The notes beneath the pieces were generated by a model. That model was not told where the DNA came from and ran no database searches. It saw only the letters and a program-made list of their open reading frames with translations. DNA of 64,000 nt. Source: Bartonella machadoae. Lineage in GTDB: Bacteria > Pseudomonadota > Alphaproteobacteria > Rhizobiales > Rhizobiaceae. The position numbers were made by a program, and so were the translations under genes. Where the stretch lies: NCBI RefSeq assembly GCF_022559585.1, contig NZ_CP087114.1:351095-415094 (forward strand), read 5' to 3'. Of this stretch, positions 27,499 through 37,253 are shown in pieces (position 1 is the first letter of the stretch; every line of letters starts with the position of its first letter).

Positions 27499-27696
27499 GT
27501 GTTTCCAGAATATTTACTAAATACTAAAAGATCTATTGTAACGCATATTTATAATCTTAATGAATACATATTCGAGCACTTTAGACAGGGCCATAATATT
27601 TCTACTATCACATTACGAGAATCATTTTTTGCGTTATATGCGATAGAATTATTGAAACAGTTTAGTTTTATGCGACGTATTATGGACGATGGGTGA
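27499..27696 (+). pseudogene. Gene fragment, unrecognised
   Basis: A 65-codon open frame (VFPEYLLNTKRSIVTHIYNL ... QFSFMRRIMDDG). Its frame remains open a short way upstream, giving SWLRRQFLKAVFPEY, after a stop in the same frame. Together with the preceding and following frames it looks like debris of one or more genes. No domain recognised. Confidence 0.3.
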
Positions 27697-27794
27697 TTAG
27701 CAAAACTAGTTGAATTTTTTTAACTAGAATCACAAGGACTATGGAAAAATTTCATACTCACTGCCACAGATCTATTTTGGCTATCGATTGAGGG

Positions 27795-28300
27795 ATGTGT
27801 ACGCTCTCCCAGTTAAGAGATGGCGTTTTATATTCAGATCATTTTGGATTACGTATCAATTTTGAAACTGATTCCATTGTGCAAAATCTTCAAACAGGAC
27901 GACTAATCTCTAGTTTATTTTTTATATTTTTAAGTGGTTCTTTGTTGCCAAGAATTCGTTTTTTAGGAGGAGCATATCAAGTCTTGTACCAAGAAATTTT
28001 ATTAAAAATACTGAAAATGGATATGCAAGACGAGCAAACGCTTGCTAAGGATATTATATTGTATCAATGATTGTCGTTGGTTGGGGGCATAATGTTGTAC
28101 AAAAAAACGCATGGCATGAAGTCCAAAAAACGAATAAAGGCGCATTGCGTTTTTCCTTTAAAAATTGGACATTTCCTCTTAGCTTAATGAGTTCTCATTA
28201 TGCATCCTTTACGCAAGACTTGCGATGGAAAAACTTTACGGAAAAAATTAATGAGTTTTGTTTAAAAAATCCGAGCTTAATACTTAATACATTCTTCAAT
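27795..28300 (+). pseudogene. Gene fragments upstream of the MATE gene, unrecognised
   Basis: A 91-codon frame (27795-28070) contains HFGLRINFETDSIVQNLQTG and IRFLGGAYQVLYQEILLKIL. Its stop overlaps an ATG at 28067 from which the MATE frame is open; the first 78 residues of that frame (for example GWGHNVVQKNAWHEVQKTNK) do not belong to the exporter and look like another piece of the same lost gene. I cannot name the family. Confidence 0.3.
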
Positions 28301-28318
28301 ATGGAAGGATCTCTCACA

Positions 28319-29671
28319 ATGTTTGTTGTGATGAAGCAATTGCTATCTCTTGGCATGCCACTGGCTGTTGGGTTTATCTCTCAGATGACGATTTCCTTTA
28401 CAGATGCAGCACTTGTGGCACATTTAGGCGTTCAAGCCTTGAGTGGTACAATGTTGGCTCTGAGTATGTTTAGTTTTGTTATGTTGTTGGGGCTAGGTAT
28501 TATTACCGCGGTTGCACCAAAACTTGCGGAAAGCTTTCGCAGACAAGATAAATATGCATTAAGGGCATGGTTTGATCAAGGAATATGGCTTTCCCTTTTG
28601 ATTGGAATAATGAGTGCGATCATTTTATTCAATACAAGGAGTATTTTATGTCTTTTCGGCCAAGATGAGGCAGTTGCCAATATAGCGCAGGAATATAATA
28701 GTGGCGCTGCTATAGGAGTAGTGTTTTTTTATCTTTATGTGAATAGCCGCGGATTACTGTCAGCGATCGGTAATCCAAGGCCCTTAACATGGGTGATGCT
28801 TGCGGCTATCCTTGTGAATTTTCTTCTCTCTTGGCCGCTTATTTTTGGTATAGGTCCTGTAAGCGGATTGGGTGTCTTTGGTGCTGGAATTGCGAGTAGT
28901 TTGATCCGTGTTTTGATTGTTATTGCGGCGGCAATAATTCTGGCCCGCAATTCCGCTTTTCATTCCTTTTCCTTAAATTATTTGAGACCAAAGTTAGAAA
29001 TTTCACGAATAATAACATTGCTGCGGATAGGGCTACCCATTGGTATACGTATTCTTATTGCGGAGGGCTTTCCTTCTGTCATTGTATTCATGATTACAGC
29101 TTATGGGGTTCAAGCTTTGGCTGCGCATACGATTGGGATGCGTCTCGATATGCTTATTTCTGTGGTAGCTTTGGGGATATCCAGTGCAGCTGCGACGATA
29201 GCAGCGTGGTATAGAGCAGATGGAAATAATATAGCTCTAAAGCAGTTGCGTATGAGTGTTACAGTTTTTGCTATAGCTTACGTCTTGTTTTTATCAGGGG
29301 TTGTTTATCTCTTTTATGAATTTATTCTTACAACTATCTTTGATATTTCTTCAGATCGCGTCGTTGTTTTTTCTTGGGAGTTGCTTCCGTTTATCTTATT
29401 GTCTTTTGCTTTTGGCACTTTAGGAGTTGTGCTCAATGGTATACTTGTGGGCTTGCTTGATACGTTTTGGTCAACAATTGTTGTAACAATAAGCTATTGG
29501 GGGGTAGGCCTATTTTTGGGGGTGCTCATGGCGCATTTTTTTGAATATGGCTTTATTGGCTATTGGTTTGGCATGATTGGTGCAAGCTTAATCGTTTCTA
29601 TTTTTAATTATATGCGCGTAGGTTATTTAATAAAACGCAATCCTATGTTTGGGTCTGGAGGAGTGTTATAA
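28319..29671 (+). CDS. MATE-family multidrug/organic cation exporter
   Basis: 450 residues from the ATG at 28319, chosen because GGAAGGA lies nine bases upstream and the product then starts as MATE proteins do (MKQLLSLGMPLAVGFISQMT). About twelve hydrophobic segments are present. Family patterns are FTDAALVAHLGVQALSGTML, LGIITAVAPKLAESFRRQDK, and GLPIGIRILIAEGFPSVIVF at the start of the second half. MATE proteins export drugs or metabolites in exchange for Na+ or H+. It is the only clearly intact gene of the accessory patch; the substrate is not deducible. Confidence 0.88.
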   Translation: MFVVMKQLLSLGMPLAVGFISQMTISFTDAALVAHLGVQALSGTMLALSMFSFVMLLGLGIITAVAPKLAESFRRQDKYALRAWFDQGIWLSLLIGIMSAIILFNTRSILCLFGQDEAVANIAQEYNSGAAIGVVFFYLYVNSRGLLSAIGNPRPLTWVMLAAILVNFLLSWPLIFGIGPVSGLGVFGAGIASSLIRVLIVIAAAIILARNSAFHSFSLNYLRPKLEISRIITLLRIGLPIGIRILIAEGFPSVIVFMITAYGVQALAAHTIGMRLDMLISVVALGISSAAATIAAWYRADGNNIALKQLRMSVTVFAIAYVLFLSGVVYLFYEFILTTIFDISSDRVVVFSWELLPFILLSFAFGTLGVVLNGILVGLLDTFWSTIVVTISYWGVGLFLGVLMAHFFEYGFIGYWFGMIGASLIVSIFNYMRVGYLIKRNPMFGSGGVL

Positions 29672-30257
29672 AAGCACTTGTAAAGTACTAGGAAGTATAC
29701 TTCTCACCATCCATATAGGCTGTTTTGCTTCTATGGAGATAACAATATAGGTTACAAACTTGCTTAATTATTTATTTTGAATAATACGAGTTTATTAAAA
29801 TAATTGGACTTCAATTAGGAGTCATTTGGGTAAATTGGAATAGTTTAATACTTAAAAAAATGACTAGAAAAAGCATGCCTCTATTTAGGAGCGGTAGACT
29901 CCGTATAGGCTGCACATGCAATATGTGAAACACGCTTGCGGGAATCGGTGTGTCATTATTGCGTTGTGCACGCGACCCTTTATAGTACTTCATTGGTAAG
30001 GCTGTTTTTTGAAGCTGGTTGTAATTATTTGTGTGTTTTTAAAGAGAACGTTAGCACCGATGTATCGTGTGCAGTACCAATTTTTTTGCACTATATTTGA
30101 TATGGTAAGCAGCTTATAATAATCGCAAGGTTTCTTTTACTTTGATGGGATTTGTGTCATTCTTTAAAAGTGGAGTTGATAGAGTTTTTTCGTAACGTTC
30201 ATATATGAGGTAATACCATAAGGGTGAGGCTTAAATGTTTTCTTGAGTTGGTGTATT
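29672..30257. other. Spacer upstream of the glutamine synthetase-like gene
   Basis: About 585 A+T-rich bases. TATAGGCTG occurs twice (about 29714 and 29904), but no gene or stable hairpin is convincing. A promoter for the following operon is presumably near its right end. Confidence 0.4.
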
Positions 30258-31685
30258 ATGGCTGTAAAAAATGGTAAACAAATAAAAAATAAGGGTTCTA
30301 AACCTGTTTCTGGTTTTCTCAAAAATTTACGTGGTGTCAAGAATTGGAATCAAGTTTCGCAGTGGCTTGCGTCCCGTAATGTAGAAGATATTGAATGTAT
30401 TACACCTGATCAAGCAGGTGTACCGCGTGGCAAGATGATGCTTTCTAAAAAATTTACCTCGGAAACATCATTGGCATTGCCTTCAGCCGTTTTTATGGCA
30501 ACAATTTCAGGAGATTATCCTGAAGATGGTCATGGTTTTGAATATCCTAAAACAGATGGAGATCTGCGTCTTGAGCCTGATCTTTCTACGTTGAGCATTG
30601 TGCCATGGGAAGAGGCTCCTACCGCACAAGTGATTTGTGATCTTGTCTATCAAAATGGGCAGGTTGTAGATTATACACCACGAAATGTTTTGCGAACAGT
30701 TCTTGGTTTTTATACGGAAATGGGTTTAAAGCCGGTTGTTTCACCAGAAATTGAGTTTTATTTAGTACAGAAAAATCCTGATCCCGACTATCCTTTAGTT
30801 CCTCCCGTTGGTCGTTCTGGACGTTCAATTGGTGGGGGACAGGGGTATTCGATTGCGGGTGTCAATGAATTTGATGAGTTTATAGATGATATTTATCATT
30901 TTTCAGAGGCGCAGGGGTTGGAAATTGACACGCTCATTCATGAAGAAGGAGCTGGTCAATTTGAAATTAATTTACGTCACGGTGATCCGATTGAATTAGC
31001 TGATCAAGTTTTTATGTTTAAACGCACAATTCGTGAAGCAGCACTTAAGCATGATATGTATGCCACTTTTATGGCTAAGCCTATTCAAGGGCAACCAGGT
31101 TCTGCTATGCATATTCACCAATCGGTTGTTGATAAAAAGACAGGTATGAATATTTTTACACAAGAAGATGGAGAGGAAAGTGTTTTTTTTCGCCATTTTA
31201 TTGGTGGATTACAAAGGCATATGGCGGGAGGGCTTGTAATGCTTGCACCTTATGTGAATTCTTATCGGCGTCTTATGCCTGATATTTCTGCGCCTGTTAA
31301 TTTGCGATGGGGCTATGATAATCGTACGACAGCTTTTCGTGTTCCTCGCTCTGCTCCACAGGGACGGCGCGTTGAGAATAGACTTCCTTCATCAGATGCT
31401 AATCCTTATTTAGCTCTTGCAGCTTCTTTGGCTTGCGGTCTTATTGGATTACAGCAAAAGCTTGAACCTGATGAGCCAACAACAAGTAATGTGAATGCTG
31501 ATAGCATTGAATTACCACGTGGTCTCATTGAGGCGGTTAATTTATTTGAACAAGATACGGCAATACGTGCCATTCTAGGAGATGTTTTTGTAAGTACCTA
31601 TGCTGCAATCAAACGACAAGAGTTTGAAACTTTTATGGAAGTCATCAGTCCGTGGGAGCGCGAATATCTCTTGCTTAATGTTTGA
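30258..31685 (+). CDS. Glutamine synthetase family protein, probable gamma-glutamylputrescine synthetase
   Basis: 475 residues from ATG 30258; a TTG five codons upstream is possible and no strong ribosome site is evident. Catalytic-domain motifs are PVVSPEIEFYLVQ, HEEGAGQFEINLRHGDPIEL, GSAMHIHQSVVDKKTG near residue 285, and SSDANPYLALAASLACGLIG. The glutamine synthetase fold ligates an amine to glutamate with ATP. Direct linkage to a PuuB-like oxidase gene 11 bases downstream argues for putrescine or another polyamine as amine, rather than ammonia. The local partner is broken, so the pathway is probably impaired. Confidence 0.85.
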   Translation: MAVKNGKQIKNKGSKPVSGFLKNLRGVKNWNQVSQWLASRNVEDIECITPDQAGVPRGKMMLSKKFTSETSLALPSAVFMATISGDYPEDGHGFEYPKTDGDLRLEPDLSTLSIVPWEEAPTAQVICDLVYQNGQVVDYTPRNVLRTVLGFYTEMGLKPVVSPEIEFYLVQKNPDPDYPLVPPVGRSGRSIGGGQGYSIAGVNEFDEFIDDIYHFSEAQGLEIDTLIHEEGAGQFEINLRHGDPIELADQVFMFKRTIREAALKHDMYATFMAKPIQGQPGSAMHIHQSVVDKKTGMNIFTQEDGEESVFFRHFIGGLQRHMAGGLVMLAPYVNSYRRLMPDISAPVNLRWGYDNRTTAFRVPRSAPQGRRVENRLPSSDANPYLALAASLACGLIGLQQKLEPDEPTTSNVNADSIELPRGLIEAVNLFEQDTAIRAILGDVFVSTYAAIKRQEFETFMEVISPWEREYLLLNV

Positions 31686-31696
31686 GGTTTATCACG

Positions 31697-32979
31697 ATGA
31701 TTGATTATAATCCGATTTCTCCAGGAATTTCTTGGTATGAGGATACTTTAGACGAGCGCCCCTCTTATCCGTTTTTTAGCGACCAGATACAGTGTGATGT
31801 GGTTATTATCGGAGGTGGGTTTACTGGACTTTCAGCGGCTTATCATTTGGCTAAGGCTGGAGTGCATGTTGTTTTGTTTGAAGCTTCACGGTTTGGTGAT
31901 GGTGCTTCAGGGCGCAATGGCGGGCAGTTGGGAACAGGACTAAGACAATGGGTAGAATCATTAGAGAAGAAATATGGTTTTGCGCGAAGCAAGACATTGT
32001 TTGATTTAGCTGAAGAAGCCAAAAGAGACGTTTTATCTTGGTGTGCGATGCCTGATTGTCAGTGTGATTTTATGGCAGGGCATCTTTCTGTTACCCATAA
32101 AAAACGCGAATTAGCATCTTATCAACGGCATATTGAAGCGATGCAGCGTTATGGCTATTCCGGTCTCACTTTTATGGACAGAGATGAAACAGTGAAACGG
32201 CTTGGTTCTTCTTTTTATCATGGTGGTATCTATGATGCGGAGACGGGTCATATCAATCCCTTAAAGCTCGTTATTGGGTTGGCCAAAACGCCAAAAATGC
32301 TGGAGCTACACTTTATGAGAAGACACAAGTAACTGCGATAGAGCGCAATGGTAGCCATTATAGCGTGACAACAGAACGGGGGAATATAAGGACTGAGCAT
32401 GTTTTATTAGCAACGAATGCGTATAAACTTGGACTTCAACATTTTGTTGAGAAAAATATTTTTTCTCTTCGTTCTTATATTGGAGCAACAGAACCTTTAT
32501 CAAAAGAGCGCCCGATTCTTCAGGGGGGCGAATCGGTAGATGATTCTCGTTTTATGGTCCGCTATTTTCGCAAAACTACGGATAATCGCTTATTATTCGG
32601 TGGGGTAGAAAGTTACGATAATCAATATCCTGCAAATTTAGATGAACGTATAAGACGGCAGATTTTTGAAATTTATCCTCATTTACACTCTCTAAATCTA
32701 ACCCATCATTGGGGGGCGACGGTTGCTATCACGGTTGAACGTATGCCTTATGTTCGTCAACTTTCCCCCGGGATCACTTATTGTGGTGGTTATTCGGGGC
32801 ATGGGGTTATGCTTGCTCCTTTTATAGGAAAATTATATTCTGAATGGTTAACAGGGAAACGTGAGCGTTTTGCATCTTTTCAAGACTTAAAGATTTCACC
32901 TTTTCCAGGTGGAAAAATTTTACGTTATCCGCTGGTATTTTTGGCAATGCACTGGTTTTCTTTGATGGATCATTTTTAA
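31697..32979 (+). pseudogene. FAD-dependent gamma-glutamylputrescine oxidase-like gene, frameshifted
   Basis: The first frame (31697-32332) encodes a complete FAD Rossmann start (CDVVIIGGGFTGLSAAYHLA) and SGRNGGQLGTGLRQWVE, and ends after INPLKLVIGLAKTPK. The second frame picks up AKNAGATLYEKTQVTAIERN and runs to 32979 through AITVERMPYVRQLSPGITYC and GGYSGHGVMLAPF. Restoring one base near 32290, where GGCC probably became GCC, joins them into about 427 residues, the normal PuuB/OrdL size. Both halves are otherwise clean, so the lesion is recent or a sequence error. It is the second gene after the synthetase. Confidence 0.85.
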
Positions 32980-33098
32980 CTAAGCACTGTTTGAAATAAC
33001 AAAAATTAAGAGCTTATTTAATATCTATCTGTTTTAATGATTGGAATTTCTATAAATTTTAAAAACTGTTATAATGAACAGGGAAGAGAGACAAGTTC

Positions 33099-34574
33099 AT
33101 GGTGAGTAAAATTATTCCAGTCTCTCCCTTTGACTGTATTGTTTTTGGCGGCAATGGCGATTTAGCATCACGCAAACTTATACCTGCTCTTTACCATTGT
33201 CAGTGTGTTGGGCAATTGAGTGACCCAACGCGTATTATTGGGGTTTCACGCTCTTCATTAAGTCGTGAAGAGTATCAAAATTTTGTTCGTGCTTCCCTAG
33301 AGAAACATGTTCAACCAAAAGATCTCAACCAAATTGAAGTGGACCGTTTTCTTGCACGTTTAACCTATGTTTCTGTTGATATTACATCAAATCAGGGGTG
33401 GAAAGATCTTACTCTTGTTCTATCAAAAGATTCTGTTGATATTCGGGCCTTTTATTTAGCGGTTGGTTCGCCACTTTTTGGTGATATCGCGATGAGATTA
33501 GGGCAAAATGATTTAGTAACGCAGCAAACACGGATTATCATTGAAAAACCTATTGGTCATGATGCAAAAACAGCAGCTGAACTCAATGATATTTTTGCAA
33601 GAGCATTTGATGAAGAGCAAATTTTTCGTATTGATCATTATCTTGGCAAGGAAACAGTGCAAAATTTAATGGCTTTGCGGTTTGTGAATACACTTTATGA
33701 ACCGTTATGGAATTCCAATTATATTGATCATGTTCAGATAACGGTTGCTGAATCGTTAGGATTGGAAGGGCGTGCAGAATATTACGAAAGTACAGGTGCG
33801 CTACGCGATATGGTACAAAACCATATGCTACAACTGCTTTGTTTGGTTGCTATGGAAATACCCTTTACCAATAGGGCAAATGCTGTACGTGATGAAAAAC
33901 TGAAAGTTTTGCATTCTTTAATGCCTCTTGATGTGCATAATGTAGGGAAATATACTGTACGGGGGCAATATCGTTCTGGTCTCTTAAATGGTGTCTCTGT
34001 AAGATCTTATTGTGAGGATTTGGGAAAAACAGTAAGTGAGAGCGAAACATTTGTAGCGCTTAAGGTTCGGATTAATAATTGGCGTTGGGCGGATACACCT
34101 TTTTATTTACGAACAGGTAAGCGCATGTCCACGCGGATGTCTGAAATTGTTATAGTTTTTAAACCCATTCCTCATAATATTTTTGAATCGAGTTCAGATG
34201 AGATTTTTTCTAACCGGCTTGTTATTCGTCTCCAGCCTGATGAGGGGGTCAAGCAATGGTTGATGATTAAGGATCCAGGTCCCGGTGGCATGCGATTTCG
34301 TCATATTCCATTGGATATGTGTTTTGCATCTGCGTTTTCTCAACGGAATCCTGATGCATATGAACGCCTCTTAATGGATGTGATACGTGGAGATCAAACT
34401 CTGTTTATGCGTCGTGATGAAGTTGAGGCGGCTTGGCGTTGGATTGATCCTATTCTTGAGGGATGGCAAGCAATAAAGCAGCCGATTCATGGATATAAAG
34501 CTGGTTCATGGGGGCCATCTGCTTCAACATTTTTGATGGAACGTGATGGGCGTATATGGAACAATTTAGTTTAG
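33099..34574 (+). CDS. zwf: Glucose-6-phosphate 1-dehydrogenase
   Basis: 491 residues, full length. The enzyme oxidises glucose-6-phosphate to 6-phosphogluconolactone with NADP+. The dinucleotide motif is FGGNGDLASRKLIPALYHCQ near residue 16, the active-site segment FRIDHYLGKETVQNLMALRF near 177, and GALRDMVQNHMLQLLCLVAM follows. The ATG follows GGAAGAGAG. It heads the three-gene unit zwf-pgl-edd, which together feed the Entner-Doudoroff route. Confidence 0.97.
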   Translation: MVSKIIPVSPFDCIVFGGNGDLASRKLIPALYHCQCVGQLSDPTRIIGVSRSSLSREEYQNFVRASLEKHVQPKDLNQIEVDRFLARLTYVSVDITSNQGWKDLTLVLSKDSVDIRAFYLAVGSPLFGDIAMRLGQNDLVTQQTRIIIEKPIGHDAKTAAELNDIFARAFDEEQIFRIDHYLGKETVQNLMALRFVNTLYEPLWNSNYIDHVQITVAESLGLEGRAEYYESTGALRDMVQNHMLQLLCLVAMEIPFTNRANAVRDEKLKVLHSLMPLDVHNVGKYTVRGQYRSGLLNGVSVRSYCEDLGKTVSESETFVALKVRINNWRWADTPFYLRTGKRMSTRMSEIVIVFKPIPHNIFESSSDEIFSNRLVIRLQPDEGVKQWLMIKDPGPGGMRFRHIPLDMCFASAFSQRNPDAYERLLMDVIRGDQTLFMRRDEVEAAWRWIDPILEGWQAIKQPIHGYKAGSWGPSASTFLMERDGRIWNNLV

Positions 34575-34592
34575 AGCAAAAGTGTGTATGGA

Positions 34593-35321
34593 ATGAATAT
34601 TGATCGTTTAAATTTTGAAACACCCACGGATTTAGCGTTAGCATTGGCTGATCGTGTTGCAGCAGAGCTTAGTGTTGCTGTTCTTGAGAGAAAGCGCGCG
34701 ATTTTAGCAGTCTCTGGTGGTAAGACACCGGAATTATTTTTTCATTATTTATCAAAAGCTGATATTGATTGGCAAAATATTATCATCACGTTAGTCGATG
34801 AACGCTTTGTTCCCACGCATGATGAGCGTTCAAATGAACACATGGTACGCTGTCATTTATTACAAAACTTTGCGTCTAAAGCACATTTTGTAGGACTTTA
34901 TCATAAAGCAATTACTGTTGAACTTGCTGCTTTTTCGGCAGCTAGTCGTATTAATACTTTGCCTAAACCCTTTGATGTTGTTGTTTTAGGAATGGGAAAT
35001 GATGGGCATACAGCGTCCTTTTTTTCTGATGCAGATCGTTTGAGGCAAGCGCTTGATCTTCACACTCAGGCACTTGTTTTACCACTTCATGCAAAAAGTG
35101 CTCAGGAGCCAAGACTTACACTGACTTTGCCAGTCATCATGCAATCTCGTTGCATACTTCTCCATTTTGAAGGCTTGCAGAAACGCGATTGTTTTGAAGT
35201 CGTTTGTCAAGAGGGCTCTGAAATGGAAATGCCAATTCGCGCGGTTTTACGCAATGCACATCACCTTGTTCAGGTTTATTGGTCTCCGAGTGAAAATGAA
35301 ATAAGTGAAGCGGAAACATGA
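34593..35321 (+). CDS. pgl: 6-phosphogluconolactonase
   Basis: 242 residues from the ATG at 34593; a GTG three codons earlier is an alternative because no clear ribosome site distinguishes them. Motifs of the DevB/Pgl family are AILAVSGGKTPELFFHYLSK, ITLVDERFVPTHDERSNEHM and DVVVLGMGNDGHTASFFSDA. It hydrolyses the lactone made by Zwf to 6-phosphogluconate. It lies 18 bases after zwf. Confidence 0.94.
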   Translation: MNIDRLNFETPTDLALALADRVAAELSVAVLERKRAILAVSGGKTPELFFHYLSKADIDWQNIIITLVDERFVPTHDERSNEHMVRCHLLQNFASKAHFVGLYHKAITVELAAFSAASRINTLPKPFDVVVLGMGNDGHTASFFSDADRLRQALDLHTQALVLPLHAKSAQEPRLTLTLPVIMQSRCILLHFEGLQKRDCFEVVCQEGSEMEMPIRAVLRNAHHLVQVYWSPSENEISEAET

Positions 35322-35389
35322 TACAAATGTAGGTGATACGCAATCTCTGCGTTAAAAGTGAGAAGCATAAATGAAAGGGGGAAAGAAAG

Positions 35390-37213
35390 ATGGCATTTTC
35401 CAAAACAATTGCTACCGTTACACGAAGAATTTATGAACGTTCTCTTCCAACGCGAGATATTTATTTAGATCGTATTGCTCGGGTGCAAGAAAAGCGTCCC
35501 AAGAGAAGTTTTTTGGGATGTGCCAATCAAGCGCACGGTTTTGCGGCTTGTGGTCAAAGAGACAAAGAGCGTTTGAAGCATAATATTGTTGGCAATATTG
35601 GTATTATTACTGCGTATAATGATATGCTTTCGGCACATCAACCTTTTGAATCTTTTCCTCACTTAATTAAAGAGGCTGCTCGTATGTTTGGTGGTGTAGC
35701 ACAAGTTGCAGGTGGTGTTCCTGCGATGTGTGATGGTATAACACAAGGAAATACGGGGATGGAGCTTTCTCTTTTTTCACGTGATGTCATTGCAATGGCG
35801 ACGGCTATAAGTTTATCGCACGATATGTTTGACGCTGCACTATATCTTGGAGTGTGCGATAAGATTGTGCCCGGTTTAGTGATCGGAGCGCTAACATTTG
35901 GTCATTTACCAGGAATTTTTGTCCCAGCAGGTCCCATGACAAGTGGTCAAGGCAATGATGAAAAAGCAAAGATACGCCAGCTTTATGCAGAAAATAAGAT
36001 AGATCGTCAAACATTGCTAGAATCAGAATCCCGCTCTTATCATGGACCTGGAACATGCACATTTTATGGGACAGCTAACTCAAATCAGGCGATACTGGAG
36101 ATGATGGGGATTCATATGCCGGGAAGCTCTTTCATCAATGCCAATACACCATTGCGTGATGCTTTAACACGGGAAGCTACGAAGCGTGTACTTGAAATGA
36201 CAGCGCTTGGCGAGGATTATAAACCACTTGGCATGATAGTCGATGAGCGTTCCTTCGTAAATGCTATTGTAGGGTTAAATGCGACAGGAGGATCTACCAA
36301 TCATGCGATTCATTTAATTGCTATGGCTGCTGCTTGCGGTATTCAATTAACATGGCATGATATTGCAGAAATTTCGTCAGTGGTACCTCTTTTAGTGCGA
36401 ATTTATCCTAATGGTTTGGCTGATATAAATCATTTCCATGCTGCTGGTGGGATGGGATTTATTATTCGAGAACTCATTGAGGCAGGGTTAGTGCATGAGG
36501 ATGTTCGTACAGTTTTTGGTAAAGATCTCAATGCTTATGCAATTGAAGCAAAGCTTGGTGCTGATGGTAGTGTGGTGCGTGAACCTGCTTGCAATGAAAG
36601 TGGTAACGATAAGGTATTAGTGGGATGGAAAAAACCGTTTCAAGCTAATGGAGGTATTCGCGTTTTATCGGGAGATTTGGGCACAGCTATTATTAAAGTA
36701 TCTTCTGTTAAATCTGAGCATTGGCGAATTGAAGCACCCGTCTTCGTTTTTAATGATCAAGAGAGACTACAAGAGACTTTTAAATCTGGAGCATTAAATG
36801 ACAAAGACTTTATCGCTGTTATTCGCTATCAAGGACCAAAAGCAAATGGTATGCCAGAGCTTCATAAATTAACGACAATTTTAGGTCTTTTACAAGATCG
36901 AGGTCAAAAGGTCGCATTGGTAACAGATGGACGTATGTCAGGTGCATCAGGAAAAATTCCTGCTGCAATTCATGTAACACCAGAAGCTTTGGATAACGGT
37001 CCCATTGCGCGTTTGCAAGATGGTGATATTGTTTGTCTTGATGCGCATGTGGGTAAATTAACTATTTTGGAAGATCTATCAAAATTTAATGCACGAACAA
37101 TTATTTCTCCTGACCTTTCAAAAAATGAATATGGTGTTGGGCGTGAGCTTTTTCATCTTTTTCGCCAATCAGTTAATCGTGCAGATCAAGGGGCATCTGT
37201 CCTTATGGCGTGA
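35390..37213 (+). CDS. edd: Phosphogluconate dehydratase
   Basis: 607 residues of the IlvD/Edd family, usual length. It dehydrates 6-phosphogluconate to KDPG with an iron-sulfur cluster. Visible motifs are FAACGQRDKERLKHNIVGNI, VAGGVPAMCDGITQGNTGME with cluster-type cysteines, CTFYGTANSNQAILEMMGIH, and VALVTDGRMSGASGKIPAAI. ATG preceded by AGGGGGAAAG. KDPG aldolase (eda), which would complete the pathway, is not in the window. It converges with folD. Confidence 0.96.
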   Translation: MAFSKTIATVTRRIYERSLPTRDIYLDRIARVQEKRPKRSFLGCANQAHGFAACGQRDKERLKHNIVGNIGIITAYNDMLSAHQPFESFPHLIKEAARMFGGVAQVAGGVPAMCDGITQGNTGMELSLFSRDVIAMATAISLSHDMFDAALYLGVCDKIVPGLVIGALTFGHLPGIFVPAGPMTSGQGNDEKAKIRQLYAENKIDRQTLLESESRSYHGPGTCTFYGTANSNQAILEMMGIHMPGSSFINANTPLRDALTREATKRVLEMTALGEDYKPLGMIVDERSFVNAIVGLNATGGSTNHAIHLIAMAAACGIQLTWHDIAEISSVVPLLVRIYPNGLADINHFHAAGGMGFIIRELIEAGLVHEDVRTVFGKDLNAYAIEAKLGADGSVVREPACNESGNDKVLVGWKKPFQANGGIRVLSGDLGTAIIKVSSVKSEHWRIEAPVFVFNDQERLQETFKSGALNDKDFIAVIRYQGPKANGMPELHKLTTILGLLQDRGQKVALVTDGRMSGASGKIPAAIHVTPEALDNGPIARLQDGDIVCLDAHVGKLTILEDLSKFNARTIISPDLSKNEYGVGRELFHLFRQSVNRADQGASVLMA

Positions 37214-37253
37214 GTAAAATGATATTTGTATAGTAATAAAGGCAGCAAATGTT

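Noticed and set aside
29811..29993. 60-codon minus-strand ORF in the spacer before the glutamine synthetase-like gene
   Set aside because: No ribosome site or family; short and compositionally random.
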